The notes under the pieces are model-generated. The model was not told where the DNA came from, searched no databases, and worked only from the letters and a program-made list of their open reading frames with translations. DNA of 64,000 bases from Craterostigma plantagineum. Lineage: Eukaryota > Streptophyta > Magnoliopsida > Lamiales > Linderniaceae. How positions within the stretch are numbered: position 1 is the stretch's first letter; each line of letters starts with the position of its first letter. The position numbers were made by a program, and so were the translations under genes. The stretch covers positions 1-64,000 of the forward strand of contig JAPQWV010000686.1 of assembly GCA_027422505.1 (NCBI GenBank). Direction: 5' to 3'. Positions 55,204-64,000 of this stretch are shown here, one piece after another.

Positions 55204-57786
55204 TGTAATACCCAAATATAAATACGGGGTTTTGACATGATTAGTTATGAGATTTTGTGGACGAAGCATGAGATAAATTAATTAAAACTTTGAATCGAAA
55301 ATATAGATGTTGGATGACTTCAAATTAAAAATGGAACTTAATTAAAGAACTTTTGAAAATAATAATAAAAGACATACAATATTAAGTGGGTAAATTGATA
55401 ATATAGACTTGAGATATTAAGCATGGTTTAAATACATGACTTTGGCCCAAACATATTTACACGATGAGATTAATATTTACGTTGCTTGAGTGGGAAGGAA
55501 GTAACAATCACCGCCTAGTCATTTCAGATTTATTAAATCAAAGTATGATACTTATCTCCAAGTTGTACAACTAACAAAAAAACATATACAAGAACAAGTG
55601 TTAAAGAGAGAGAGCGTGAGCAAGGAGAAGAAAACGATAGGAAGCCACCAAACTTTTATCTTCAAAAGAGAAACTAATCAACGAGTGAGGTATGAAATTT
55701 CATAATATATATTGAGTTGTTTCTTTTGTTTGGATATTTTAAGAATATATAGGGCTGAGTCACGATTATAAAGGACACTCAAAAGCTAACATAAATCGAA
55801 AACCCTAGTTCATAAGAATTCACTTTGTAATCATAAGGGGCTAAGATGATGTAAGTCTTAATGATTTTACAGCATGAGGTGAATTTTGATAGGTATTTCA
55901 TAAGGATTAGATGTCGATATGTGATAAGTGCTTGTTTTGAATATATATGTCGATATATGTGTATACTCATTGAAGGAAGTTGTCGAAAGATATCATAAAA
56001 ATCGAGATATGATTGTTCCTTTATAAGATAATATCGAGATGTGTCATAGAAGGAATTCTGAGATGATTCCAAGATGTATTATATTAAATGTCGAAGTATG
56101 AGAGCTTTTAGAATATCGAAATGTGTGATAATAGTAGTGAGAACCTCGACATTTTTAAGTAAGAGCTCGACATTTATTGGGTATAGATCTCGACAATTGG
56201 TAAAGAATGAGCTCGACATTTTATATGTAACTTCGACATTTTCCTTCAAAAGCTCGATATTTATTAGATATAGATATATGATGGAGCTCGAGATTTTTCT
56301 TACACAGTTTTCGACCTTAGTGAGACTTTGATATAGGATTTCGATATACATACAAAGATGTCGAGATGCTTTCAATAGTAATAGGTCTCGACATTTTATA
56401 AGAGTTTCGACATCTTTAAGGAATAGACCTCGACATTTTGAGCTCGACCTAGAAATGTATTCGACATCTTTATATGTCTCGACATTTATATGTCTCGACA
56501 TATGCTAAACAATGAGCTCGACGTTCTATAGGAATAGATTTCGACAATGTTTAAATATTTCGACACTTAATATAATTTCAATAGTTTAAAAATGTTCTAC
56601 AATTAATAAATTTTCGGTAGAATTTTTGATATATCTAGGGTTTTCAATATTTTAGGGTTTATTTATTTTAGGAATATCATTATTTTTAGGTTTTCATAAA
56701 TTTTAGGGTTTTCTATAATTAGGGTTTGGGAACTTAAAAACTTATACAGTTTAGCATATATACTGATATAATAATATTTATTTATTCAGAGAATCGACTT
56801 ATAGGGATTCCATCAGACCCCTCATTTAGCGATATCGGGAGGACAGGTAGGTGGATTATCCATCTACAATACGTAAACACATTTATGTGTTTTCATGCGA
56901 TTATGTGATTTACGTGACTTATGTGCTTTACCTGTTTTACGTACGTTTTATATAAATCATGTTTTATGATATTTTTATATGAATGGCACGTGCATATCAC
57001 GTTAGGGCGAGAGATGTTTGTACCGTAGTGTGACGGTAATAATATGAGATATTGACGTATGGGGTAGAAAGAGATGCTTGTGATTGGGTGACTCTTAGAG
57101 GAGTCGAGGTTGGGCTCACTGGGCACCTGGCGGAGACAGACGTGATCGATCTGTCTACCCGAACGTGATCGATTCGGGGTGCATACCGCCGGATGGGATT
57201 TTCTTTGTGATTAGTGCGGGAGGTATACGACCTGGTAGGAGGACATTGACGTGATCGATCAGTGCACTACCGGCGTAGCTCGCCGCGAGACTTGGGGGTG
57301 GCCTCCCAGTAGTCTATTGCGCGCGGAGGTGTCGAGCCTAACCTAGGGCCCTGTATTGTGCGAAATAGGAATGTGAGAAAAGAAAGAGTGTGCATTATAT
57401 CATGTTGTGAGAAATTGGGATCGGGTTGAGTGCACACTTGCATACATGCACTTTATTCACCTACTGGGCAAATTGCTCAGTGTTTACGTGTTGTAGGTAC
57501 TGAGTCCGACGCTGATACGCGTCGTGACTGAGGCGGCTGGTGGCGGTGCTCCACGGACTTTTGAGGGCGGTGCGGTACATGGATGAAGACCTGTGGAGCG
57601 GCGTTAGCGCTTTTTGTTCTTTTGATAATTTTTGGGGCTTCGGCCCGTGTACAGAGATAACGATGTAGACAGATTTTTATATTAGTGTATATTATTTTAG
57701 GAAAAAGTTTTAATTAGACGGGCCTTCCGCGGCTTACGTTGCGAAAATCCGCCACTAGTCCTAATTAGAAAAGTAGGGTCGCCACA
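55204..57786 (+). repeat. Tekay-like LTR (2.58 kb)
   Basis: TGTAATACCC start, GTCGCCACA end, followed by the PBS. AT-rich front, CTCGACAT array in the middle (56080-56570), GC-richer last third. The front matches 62585-64000. GTGATCGAT repeats occur near 57140-57260. Confidence 0.85.
56080..56570. repeat. CTCGACAT motif array in the Tekay-like LTR
   Basis: About twenty copies of CTCGACATTT, TTCGACAT, GTCGAGAT or near variants, spaced 15-45 bp. The same array is at 63464-63954 and a related one at 49490-50150. Confidence 0.85.
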
Positions 57787-57788
57787 GG

Positions 57789-57800
57789 TGGTATCAGAGC
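57789..57800 (+). other. Tekay-like primer-binding site
   Basis: TGGTATCAGAGC two bases past the LTR end, initiator tRNA-Met type. Confidence 0.9.
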
Positions 57801-57941
57801 GTAGGCTTTAGATTCTGATGACTGTCCATGTACTGCCGCTCAAAAGTCTGGAGAACCAGCCTGGCCTGTAAGTTTACTTCTTGAGTATGTGATTACGTGT
57901 TATTTGATACATGTGCTCTCTATGACTGATTGTAGAACTAG

Positions 57942-58826
57942 TTGAAAATGCCGAGGACACGTAGAGAAGTAGGTGAAACTAGTCGTAGGGTGGGTTCCGA
58001 ATCCCCACCGAATGAGGACCGCTCTACCATCCATCAGTTAACTGATCTGATTCGGCGGCAGTCCGATCAGATTAATGATCTCATCCATCGCCAAAATTCC
58101 TCGGAACGTCACTCATCCCCTGGCCTAGAACGGGTAGAGGCTGCCGGGGAAAGGTTCCGACGGTTAAACCCCCCTTCGTTCGAGGAAGCAGTCGATCCTA
58201 CCATTGCGGAGGATTGGCTCAGAACAATAGAAAATATGTTTCGAGTTAGCCACCTGCCTGATACTGAAAAGGTGACGTGTGCCACCTTTATGTTACGTGG
58301 GAACGCGGGCTACTGGTGGGACACCATTCAGGTGCTCGAGGATCCCAATATGATGACCTGGGAAAGGTTCAAAACGCTCTTTCGGGGCAAATACTTTACC
58401 GCACCTGATAGAGCACAGAAGCTGAATGAATTTATAAACCTGAAACAAGGAGGGATGTCCGTAGCCGACTACATCCGCAAATTTGAGCAGCTCTCGAGGT
58501 TTGCGCCACATATAGTGGCTACAGATGAGCTGAAGATCGAGCGTTTTCTAGAAGGTCTCAAACCTGAGATCTTCCGAAGCGTTAGCATGTATGATACTGA
58601 AGGAAAGACTTACGCTCGTATCGCTGAACGAGCAATATTAGCTGAGCAAGCAGAGAGTAGAGTTACCAAGGCTCAAGATGCCAAACGACGAGCAGAGGTG
58701 CAACAAGGAGGAGGGAATCAGAAACGCCCGTTCTTTGGCAAGAATCTGAACAATCGTGGAAATCAACCAGGCCAGCAGAACTGGAGACTGAGGCCAAACC
58801 AAGGACCAGCTAACGTTTTAAACTGA
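57942..58826 (+). CDS. Tekay-like gag, capsid part
   Basis: 294 codons, open from the ATG to TGA 58824-58826. A basic N-terminus and a polar helix are followed by the Retrotrans_gag core: RLNPPSFEEAVDPTIAEDWL near residue 67, CATFMLRGNAGYWWDTIQ, WERFKTLFRGKYF, KLNEFINLKQGGMSVADYI, then KIERFLEGLKPEI. It lies 140 bp after the PBS. The zinc knuckle is in another frame just downstream, so a shift ends this chain early. By composition and length it could still make a capsid-like protein. Confidence 0.87.
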   Translation: MKMPRTRREVGETSRRVGSESPPNEDRSTIHQLTDLIRRQSDQINDLIHRQNSSERHSSPGLERVEAAGERFRRLNPPSFEEAVDPTIAEDWLRTIENMFRVSHLPDTEKVTCATFMLRGNAGYWWDTIQVLEDPNMMTWERFKTLFRGKYFTAPDRAQKLNEFINLKQGGMSVADYIRKFEQLSRFAPHIVATDELKIERFLEGLKPEIFRSVSMYDTEGKTYARIAERAILAEQAESRVTKAQDAKRRAEVQQGGGNQKRPFFGKNLNNRGNQPGQQNWRLRPNQGPANVLN

Positions 58827-59571
58827 CCCCTAAACACTGTACCTCAGTGTCGGCAGTGTGGGCGCTACCACTACGGACTATGCCATGGGCCAAGACCAAA
58901 CCCAACTCCCAGTGCTTCCGGTGCGGAAAGATTGGCCACTATGCCAGGGTCTGTAACGAGAAGATACCGCAAGTTCCAACCCAACCTTTAATCCGACCTC
59001 CACCAGTACCAGCACGAGTTTTTACTCTAACGAATGAGGAGGCCGAAGCAAATCCTTCTGTGGTCACGGGTATGTTGACTATCTATAACGTGCCCACCTC
59101 TGTGTTAATTGACTCTGGGGCCACACATTCATTTGTGTCAGCCAACTATGTGGAAAAGGTGGGAGTTCTCCTACCTTAGCTGAGTGCAATTACATAGTTA
59201 CCCTGCCACACGGTGATCCGACGCGCACTAACCAAGTGCTGGAAGGATGCTCCGTTAACATTGAGGGTAGAGATCTGAGCGTCGATCTGATTGTGATCCC
59301 AATGAATGACTATGATGTTATCTTTGGGATGGATTGGCTCTCGAGATATGGAGCCATTATAGATTGTCACAAGAAGGTCGTAAAATTTCAACTGCCCGAA
59401 GAAGAGGTGTTTACTTTTTCGGGAAAAACTACTATGAATCGTATTCCGCAAATCTCTGCGTTGAAGGCTCAACGACTGTTGAGGTCCGGTTGTGAGTCTT
59501 ATCTAGTACATGCGGTGAAGGCAGAGGAGTTACCTCAGCCAGAACTGAAGGATGTACCGATAGTTAATTAG
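58827..59571 (+). pseudogene. Tekay-like zinc knuckle and protease
   Basis: Reading 58847-59179 carries the knuckle CFRCGKIGHYARVC (58913-58954) and protease motif VLIDSGATHSFVSANYV (about 59101-59150), then stops. Reading 59236-59571 continues the protease: IVIPMNDYDVIFGMDWLSRY and HKKVVKF. The catalytic Asp is present. Stops at 59177 and 59569 and a shift between the pieces make it broken. Confidence 0.87.
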
Positions 59572-60403
59572 TATACTGATGTATTTCCCAATGATCTCCC
59601 GGGGTTACCCCCTGATCGAGAAATACAGTTTACGATAGATCTGATGCTGGGGTCCGCCCCAATCTCCAAAGCTCCTTATCGACTAGCGCCGAACGAACTG
59701 AAAGCTTGAAGGAACAGCTAGAGGACTTGTTGCAGAAAGGGTTTATTCAGCCCAGCTTTTCACCGTGGGGAGCACCAGTCCTATTCGTGCGAAAGAAAGA
59801 CGGGTGATGCGACTGTGTATCGACTATCGGGAATTGAACAAGATCACGATCAAGAATAAATACCCATTACCGAGGATCGATGATCTATTCGACCAACTAC
59901 AGGGTGCTACGGTATTCTCGAAAATTGACCTCCGTTCGGGATACCATCAGTTGAAGATCAGGGAGGTAGATGTTCCTAAAACCCCATTCAGTACAAGGTA
60001 CGGCCATTATGAGTTTCTGGTCATGCCTTTTGGACTGACAAATGCTCCAGCTGCTTTTATGGACTTGATGAATCGAGTTTTTAAGAACTATCTCGACTGT
60101 TTCGTAATCGTCTTTATTGACGATATTCTGATCTATTCTAAGACGAGGGAGGAACACGAGAATCATTTACGAATCGTCTTAGGAATCCTGCGAGAGAAAC
60201 AGCTCTACGCCAAATTCAAGAAATGCGAATTTTGGCTTGAGCAAGTAGCCTTCTTGGGACACGTGATTTCCGGGAGTGGAATCTCCGTGGACCCGAGTAA
60301 GATTGAGGCCGTGAACAATTGGCCACGACCAACTACTCCGACCGAGGTTCGAAGTTTTCTAGGACTTGCGGGATATTACCGTAACTTCATAGCTGACTTC
60401 TAA
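59572..60403 (+). pseudogene. Tekay-like reverse transcriptase
   Basis: Text begins out of frame near 59590 ([13 protein letters not shown]), with [20 protein letters not shown] near 59740. From about 59800 it is open: [53 protein letters not shown] and the active-site block [10 protein letters not shown] near 60112-60140, then [14 protein letters not shown]. The two catalytic aspartates are intact. TAA at 60401-60403 interrupts the frame just before RNase H. Confidence 0.9.
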
Positions 60404-60895
60404 AGCATTGCCTCGACTCTGACGAACCTGACCAGAAAGAACGTACCTTTCAAGTGGTCTGAAGCTTGCGAACAAAGTTTTCAGGAGCTGAAGAAGCGAC
60501 TCACTTCTGCTCCTATTCTGACTATACCCTCGGGAACGGGAGGATTCTCAGTCTATAGTGATGCCTCGAAAAACGGACTGGGATGCGTGCTGATGCAAAA
60601 TGGGAAGGTGATCGCTTATGCTTCACGGCAACTAAAAGAATATGAAAAGAACTACCCAACCCACGACTTAGAACTTGCAGCAGTCGTCTTCGCCTTAAAG
60701 ATTTGGAGACACTACCTTTACGGAGAACGGTGCGAAATCTTTACAGACCATAAGAGTCTGAAATATTTCTTCACTCAGAAAGAGCTGAATATGAGACAAC
60801 GACGATGGCTGGAACTTGTAAAAGACTACGACTGCGTTATTAATTATCATCCGGGCAAAGCGAACGTAGTCGCTGACGCGCTTAGTCGAAAGGCG
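60404..60895 (+). pseudogene. Tekay-like RNase H
   Basis: Same frame as RT after the [23 protein letters not shown] near 60548, [20 protein letters not shown] near 60617, [20 protein letters not shown] near 60696 and NVVADALSR near 60864. Acidic catalytic positions (Asp in YSDAS, Glu in DLELAAV, Asp in FTDHK, Asp in VADALSR) look intact. Confidence 0.9.
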
Positions 60896-61735
60896 ATAGG
60901 TACGGAACTGCACAGGCTTGGAATGGAAATAGTCCATTTGGGCGAAGTCGAAACGAAACTAGCAACGCTGACTCTTCAGCCGACGTTGCTAGAGCAAATT
61001 CAAAGAACACAAAAAAAGGATGAATTCTATTTAAAGGCGAAGGATACACTACCCGAGGACTTCGAAATCCGGGCAGACGGAACCTTGCTATACAAGAATC
61101 GGCTATACGTGCCCAACGACGAGGAGTTACGACGAACGATAATGACAGAGGCGCACGCAACAACGTACTCAGTACACCCGGGCGCGACAAAGATGTACCA
61201 AGATTTGAGAATGATATATTGGTGGCCGGGAATGAAGAAGGATATAGCCACGTTCGTAAGTACATGTATGACGTGCCAGCTGATCAAAACAGAACATCAG
61301 CGACCAGCTGGAACTCTGCAGCCTTTACCTATTCCTGAATGGAAATGGGACCACATCACGATGGGATTCGTCGTTGGTTTTCCTAAAACGACGAAAGGCC
61401 ACGATGCTATTTGGGTGATTGTTGATCGCCTAACCAAATCCATTTCATTCCTATCAGTTCTACTTTTTCCATGGAACGCTACGCTGAATTATATATTTAG
61501 GAAATTGTTCGACTCCATGGAATCCCAATCTCCATCGTCTCGGACCAAAATTCGAGAACGAATGAGAACTGCTCAAAGTCGACAGAAGAGCTATGCAGAT
61601 CATCGACGACGACCCTTGGAGTTCGCAGAAGACGATCAAGTATTTCTGAAGATTTCCCCAATGAAAGGAGTAAAGCGTTTTGGAAAGAAGGGCAAGCTAA
61701 GTGAGAAAAGTAATCCCGAAAGACGAAAGCATTGA
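60896..61735 (+). pseudogene. Tekay-like integrase with core deletion
   Basis: The zinc-binding part is present ([20 protein letters not shown] near 61177, [14 protein letters not shown] near 61267). The core starts ([28 protein letters not shown] near 61420) but near 61545 it jumps to the C-terminal [20 protein letters not shown]. This loses the second Asp and the Glu of the catalytic triad. At 61700 the integrase tail (FGKKGKLS) fuses to the Copia fragment. Non-functional. Confidence 0.9.
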
Positions 61736-62584
61736 GACACTGGAACCAGAAGCTGATGAACTACCACAAAGAAAATTCAAGCATGCTTCCAGTCCACAGA
61801 TCAAGTGATAGAGAATATCACATCTGGAATCAAAAGTCGAGCAAATGCACAAAATCAGGATACGGAGGAATCTCACGATGTACTACTTTTAGTGATGGAA
61901 CCAAAGACACCATGAAGCTTTAGTCGATATATCATGGGTCTCTGCCATGGAGGACGAGTTATCTCAGTTCGAAAAGAGCCAAATGTGGACACTTGTAGAG
62001 AGACCAGACAAAAAATCCATCATAGGAACAAAGTGGGTCTTCCTCAATAAACTCAATGAAAACGGTAATATCACCAGAAACAAAGCAAGGTTAGTTGAAA
62101 AAGGTTATTCCCAGGATGAGGGTATTGATTTTGATGAAACTTTTGCTCCGGTAGCTAGATTAGAATCCATACGTGTTATACTTGCATATGCATGCTTTAA
62201 ACGCTTTAAGCTTTTTCAAATGGACGTAAAAAGTGCATTTTTAAATGGTTTCATAAATGAGGAAGTTTATGTAGAGTAAACCCAAAGTTTCGTTAGAGAA
62301 GGATTTCCAAAGCATGTTTTTAAACTGAATAAAGCATTATATGGTTCAAAGCAGGCTCCTAGGACATTGTATGAAAGATCAAGTGAGTTTCTGATTGACA
62401 TGGGATTTTCTACTGGTACTATTGATAACACACTGTTTATTAAGTATGAAGGCGATCACATGTTACTGGTCCAAATCTACGTGATGATATCATAGTTGGA
62501 AGTACTAATATCCTTCTTTGCGAGGAATTCTCTAAGTCTATGCAGCAGAAATTTGAGATGAGCTTAGTCGGTGAGCTAAACTAC
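61701..62584 (+). pseudogene. Copia RT fragment, second copy
   Basis: Same text as 54321-55203. Its premature stop differs: TAA at 62277-62279 right after EVYVE, while copy 1 has TAA two codons later. So the copies have each changed since duplication. Confidence 0.87.
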
Positions 62585-64000
62585 TGTAATACCCGTAAAA
62601 TATAAATACGGGGTTTTGACATGATTAGTTATGAGATTTTGTGGACGAAGCATGAGATAAATTAATTAAAACTTTGAATCGAAAATATAGATGTTGGATG
62701 ACTTCAAATTAAAAATGGAACTTAATTAAAGAACTTTTGAAAATAATAATAAAAGACATACAATATTAAGTGGGTAAATTGATAATATAGACTTGAGATA
62801 TTAAGCATGGTTTAAATACATGACTTTGGCCCAAACATATTTACACGATGAGATTAATATTTACGTTGCTTGAGTGGGAAGGAAGTAACAATCACCGCCT
62901 AGTCATTTCAGATTTATTAAATCAAAGTATGATACTTATCTCCAAGTTGTACAACTAACAAAAAAACATATACAAGAACAAGTGTTAAATAGAGAGAGCG
63001 TGAGCAAGGAGAAGAAAACGATAGGAAGCCACCAAACTTTTATCTTCAAAAGAGAAACTAATCAACGAGTGAGGTATGAAATTTCATAATATATATTGAG
63101 TTGTTTCTTTTGTTTGGATATTTTAAGAATATATAGGGCTGAGTCACGATTATAAAGGACACTCAAAAGCTAACGTAAATCGAAAACCCTAGTTCATAAG
63201 AATTCACTTTGTAATCATAAGGGGCTAAGATGATGTAAGTCTTAATGATTTTACAGCATGAGGTGAATTTTGATAGGTATTTCATAAGGATTAGATGTCG
63301 ATATGTGATAAGTGCTTGTTTTGAATATATATGTCGATATATGTGTATACTCATTGAAGGAAGTTGTCGAAAGATATCATAAAAATCGAGATATGATTGT
63401 TCCTTTATAAGATAATATCGAGATGTGTCATAGAAGGAATTCTGAGATGATTCCAAGATGTATTATATTAAATGTCGAAGTATGAGAGCTTTTAGAATAT
63501 CGAAATGTGTGATAATAGTAGTGAGAACCTCGACATTTTTAAGTAAGAGCTCGACATTTATTGGGTATAGATCTCGACAATTGGTAAAGAATGAGCTCGA
63601 CATTTTATATGTAACTTCGACATTTTCCTTCAAAAGCTCGATATTTATTAGATATAGATATATGATGGAGCTCGAGATTTTTCTTACACAGTTTTCGACC
63701 TTAGTGAGACTTTGATATAGGATTTCGATATACATACAAAGATGTCGAGATGCTTTCAATAGTAATAGGTCTCGACATTTTATAAGAGTTTCGACATCTT
63801 TAAGGAATAGACCTCGACATTTTGAGCTCGACCTAGAAATGTATTCGACATCTTTATATGTCTCGACATTTATATGTCTCGACATATGCTAAACAATGAG
63901 CTCGACGTTCTATAGGAATAGATTTCGACAATGTTTAAATATTTCGACACTTAATATAATTTCAATAGTTTAAAAATGTTCTACAATTAATAAATTTTCG
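62585..64000 (+). repeat. Tekay-like LTR, second copy (partial)
   Basis: Starts TGTAATACCCGTAAAA and matches 55204 onward to the window end, including the CTCGACAT array at 63464-63954. Confidence 0.88.

Larger units (their letters stand above)
54321..61700 (+). repeat. Tandem duplication, copy 1 (~7.38 kb)
   Basis: The sequence from 54321 matches that from 61701 through the window end, with offsets of 7380-7384 bp and about eight small differences in 2.3 kb. Copy 1 holds a Copia RT fragment, a Tekay-like LTR and Gypsy gag-pol. The join at 61700/61701 fuses Gypsy integrase to the Copia fragment, with a shared AAGTGAGAAA-like word at the break. Confidence 0.85.
55204..61700 (+). mobile_element. 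Tekay-like Gypsy element, 3' end missing at the duplication join
   Basis: Long LTR, PBS, gag, protease, RT, RNase H, integrase in Gypsy order. The RT and RNase H text resembles plant chromoviruses of the Tekay/Del group, which have long LTRs; no chromodomain is seen because the sequence breaks off inside the integrase tail. It is inserted in the Copia RT fragment. An internal deletion removes most of the integrase core. Confidence 0.88.
61701..64000 (+). repeat. Tandem duplication, copy 2 (cut by window end)
   Basis: Repeats 54321-56617 almost base for base. Differences seen: extra A near 61708, C for A near 61765, T for C near 62159, a changed stop region near 62277, three extra bases near 62595, T for G near 62989 and G for A near 63175. 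It contains Copia RT then Tekay-like LTR. Confidence 0.9.

Noticed and set aside
56079..56501. 140-codon minus-strand ORF with repeated SRHINVE/CRDL-like text
   Set aside because: Arises from the CTCGACAT array in the LTR; repeated at 63463-63885 only because of the duplication.
61732..62279. Independent Copia element at the window end
   Set aside because: Sequence is the second copy of 54351-54904 within the tandem duplication, not a separate insertion.

Overview
This 64-kb window is nuclear DNA of a flowering plant. It looks like a eudicot: one edge carries a split EMF1-like Polycomb-associated gene with a plant-type GT-AG intron, and the interior holds a decayed plastid insertion (ndhC joined to ycf2). 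Almost everything else is LTR retrotransposon sequence of typical plant lineages: Tnt1/Tork-like Copia, other Copia, SIRE/Maximus-like Copia, and Tekay-like Gypsy chromovirus. An asterid source is possible, because the ORF near 46-48 kb resembles proteins I recall mainly from asterid annotations, but this is a weak inference. No prokaryotic features, CRISPR array, rRNA or intact tRNA gene was seen.

Layout. 1-1506: 3' part of an EMF1-like gene with a frameshift and one clear intron, then a (GAT)n microsatellite in its 3' flank. 2708-7767: complete but frameshifted Tnt1-like Copia element (Copia-1), nearly identical LTRs, target duplication TTTAG. 7773-12246: intergenic DNA with a 5.2-copy, ~218-bp tandem array, other diverged duplications, a doubtful small split gene and a (TTA)n tract. 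12252-17520: old Copia element (Copia-2), target duplication GGAAC; its 5' LTR is interrupted by a TIR DNA element with 9-bp duplications, and a ~110-bp SINE-like sequence occurs both inside that DNA element and inside the gag region. 17567-18666: 5' LTR and gag start of a truncated Gypsy element. 18671-20836: no recognisable gene. About 20837-22803: plastid-derived DNA. 22925-28011: minus-strand Copia/SIRE remnants. 28110-28870: Copia RNase H relic.

29244-42330: plus-strand SIRE-like element. Its long gag ORF is interrupted by a pol-less LTR element of the same broad family (32007-37989, target duplication TACAC); the flanking halves lie in the same frame. 42330-48550: post-pol spacer, a leader-like region crowded with TCGATCG-type motifs, and an ORF in the env position broken by two nonsense codons and ended by insertion of a Tekay-like LTR (48551 to about 50880). 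51355-53850: two SIRE-type 3' ends meeting tail to tail. 53925-55203: Copia integrase/RT fragment, into which a Tekay-like Gypsy (LTR 55204-57786, gag-pol to 61700) is inserted.

From 61701 to the window end the sequence repeats 54321 onward almost base for base. This is the start of a second copy of a ~7.38-kb direct tandem duplication joining the truncated Gypsy integrase to the Copia fragment.

No gene network is present. The biology is layered transposition, deletion and local duplication next to one developmental regulator. I found no convincing new host system. The observations most worth checking are the recent 7.38-kb duplication, the SINE-like pair, the nested pol-less SIRE derivative, the ndhC/ycf2 chimeric plastid insert and the motif arrays in leaders and LTRs.
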